From assembly GCA_014338405.1 (NCBI GenBank), contig JTDE01000140.1, positions 151,078 to 215,077 on the forward strand: a stretch of 64,000 bases of DNA. Reading direction: 5' to 3'. The translations under genes were made by a program, and so were the position numbers. Below are positions 62,528 through 64,000 of the stretch, in pieces. Position 1 is the stretch's first letter; every line of letters begins with the position of its first letter. Under the pieces are notes generated by a model, which worked only from the letters and a program-made list of their open reading frames with translations, was not told the origin of the DNA and made no database searches. The stretch is from Paragonimus skrjabini miyazakii (taxonomy: Eukaryota > Platyhelminthes > Trematoda > Plagiorchiida > Troglotrematidae).

Positions 62528-63992
62528 TTGTATTAGTTTGGACCGCGCTGGTTTGAGCCGTTCTGTGTCCACTTTTGACCTCGTGCATATTCTTACACAA
62601 CAGATTCTGTGGACTAGAATACATTAGAACGCGTGTCGGTGATTTCACAAGCTATGTAGTCGATTGACGCTGATTCCATTTTTACGAACGTTCCGCTTCG
62701 AAAGACAGTTGAGATATGTGATTTTATTTCCAGCCAAAACTTTGATACAGGTATTCCATTTGAATATCTTATGGATATCATTTTACTGCGTACAGAAAAT
62801 GTCAGTTTCATTTTTGAAGGACTTTCTTATAGACAAGTATTTGGAGTGGCTATGGGCAGTCCATAATGCCCAACATTAGCCGACATTTCCTTGGGAATGA
62901 TTGTACAGCGAATTTCACATAATATTGCCAAAGCCTTACTGTACAAACGGTGTGTTGACGATATTTTGATGATTACGGATACTGTCCATTTTGATTTATT
63001 TTTTAATCTTCCTAAATCTATTCAGCTGAACCTATCGTTGTCTCACGAATGTGAATCAAACGGCACTTTAGCATTCTTAGATGTGTTCATCACTAGGCGT
63101 GGGGACGGAACATTACAGCGATCGGTCCATCGCAAAGCAACATGGGGCGGACAATACCTCCATTTCTCCAGCTTTGCTCCGATAGCATACAAGCGGGGTT
63201 TGGTTAAAACTCTATTTCATAAGGTGAGACATATTTGCACCCCTGGTAAGTTGCAGATGAAATGAGAAATGCTGACAAAAACGTTACTGGCAAATGGATA
63301 TCCTGAAAAGTCCATAGACATTCATAACATGATGAGCAAATGCAATGAACCAGTACAAACAGGTCAAAAGAAAGACATTTCTATTTTTGTATTTCAAAAG
63401 CGATCATCTGGCAAGTGACATCAAGCACAAATTGCATTGTACCCTATCCCGTATGCATGCGACTGCTCAATAACCCTCGGTTAAAACCACCAAAGAATCC
63501 GTTCTACACAATCGCGAACATAGTNNNNNNNNNNNNNNNNNNNNNNNNNNNNNNNNNNNNNNNNNNNNNNNNNNNNNNNNNNNNNNNNNNNNNNNNNNNN
63601 NNNNNNNNNNNNNNNNNNNNNNNNGCAGTCTGTCTGATCGTCCTGTCTCTCACGTTGTCTATCAGTTCACTTGCAGTTGTGCTGACGTTTACATAGGCAG
63701 AACAGACCAACAGCTATGTCAGATAATGGTAGAACACGTCCCGAACTGGTTAAAACAATTCATGGCACAACAATCTGAAAACGGTGAATCCGCTACTCGA
63801 AGCCCTGCATCAATGATTGTCAAACACCTCATGATAACAGGTCATTAGGTTGACCCTCTTAGATCATTCAAAATATTCTTACGCAGTCAGAACCCGCAGC
63901 TATTGATCTTTAGCAAAGCCATGTTGATCAGACCACACCAGTCGGCGCTATGTGCACAAAAGTGGTTGAAGCAACCCATAGGGTTGCCGTGA
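62528..63992 (+). pseudogene. Penelope-like reverse transcriptase and GIY-YIG endonuclease remnant (element 3)
   Basis: Plus-strand order: RAGLSRSVSTFDLVHIL (about 62540-62600); motif A SIDADSIFTNVPLRKTVEI (Asp codon 62666-62668); FEYLMDIILLRTENVSFIF; VFGVAMGSP (motif B), stop, CPTLADISLGMI; motif C CVDD with Cys replacing Tyr (62951-62962); NGTLAFLDVFITRRGDGTL, QRSVHRKATWGGQYLHFSSF; YKRGLVKTLF and HICT (to 63265). After a 100-N gap, the GIY-YIG core is SHVVYQFTCSCADVYIGRT with EHVPNW (from about 63640), then FKIFLRSQN and a C-terminal tail to TGA 63990-63992. In-frame stops lie at 62657-62659, 62864-62866, 63263-63265 and 63846-63848. It is inactive. The endonuclease core is the best preserved of the three elements here, and the sequence differs enough to be a separate subfamily. 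Confidence 0.9.
63525..63624. other. Assembly gap (100 N) within element 3
   Basis: Exactly 100 N, the usual placeholder size, between the reverse-transcriptase and endonuclease parts. Unlike the gap at 13768, its flanks are not duplicated. Confidence 0.95.
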
Positions 63993-64000
63993 TGGTGATG

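Overview
This is a eukaryotic window that reads as repeat-rich, gene-poor intergenic or intronic DNA, most likely from a flatworm and probably a trematode. The reasons are: no long host open reading frame; several decayed Penelope-like retroelements with GIY-YIG endonuclease; many tRNA-derived short repeats; and a SINE-like family carrying a hammerhead ribozyme, an architecture known from the Smα repeats of schistosomes. The taxonomic call is inference. No protein-coding host gene can be named with confidence.

The central find is a dispersed family of about 260 to 330 bp (called SINE-H here). It combines a tRNA-like RNA polymerase III promoter (A and B boxes), a type I hammerhead ribozyme immediately downstream, and a 3' tail. 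Seven promoter-containing copies are at about 14305 (+), 15762 (-), 17760 (+), 21012 (-), 22259 (-), 38770 (-) and 49998 (-). Tail-only pieces are near 3126, 21271, 23598 and 60788, with a possible remnant near 1684. The copy at 22259-22521 is the best preserved: its boxes match consensus, every catalytic-core nucleotide of the ribozyme is present, stems I and II are paired, and a 12-bp target-site duplication flanks it.

The other mobile DNA is three Penelope-like elements (about 6423-8251 minus, 12033-13475 minus, 62528-63992 plus), all pseudogenised, each with reverse transcriptase followed by GIY-YIG. There is also a solo LTR at 26921-27262 with a perfect 5-bp duplication. A second LTR copy of that family is split into 6311-6422 and 8252-8334, and the first Penelope-like element lies inside it. 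Two 110-bp copies of another tRNA-like repeat face each other at 50901-51270, and a third tRNA-derived repeat lies at about 53692-53838.

Two 100-N assembly gaps occur (13768-13867 and 63525-63624). The first is flanked by an identical 55-bp duplication next to long G runs and is probably not a real gap. The remaining DNA, over half of the window, shows only short random-looking open frames and simple repeats. A 198-codon open frame at 10679-11275 (-) and a possible terminal exon at 55358-55694 (+) are the only host-gene candidates worth testing.
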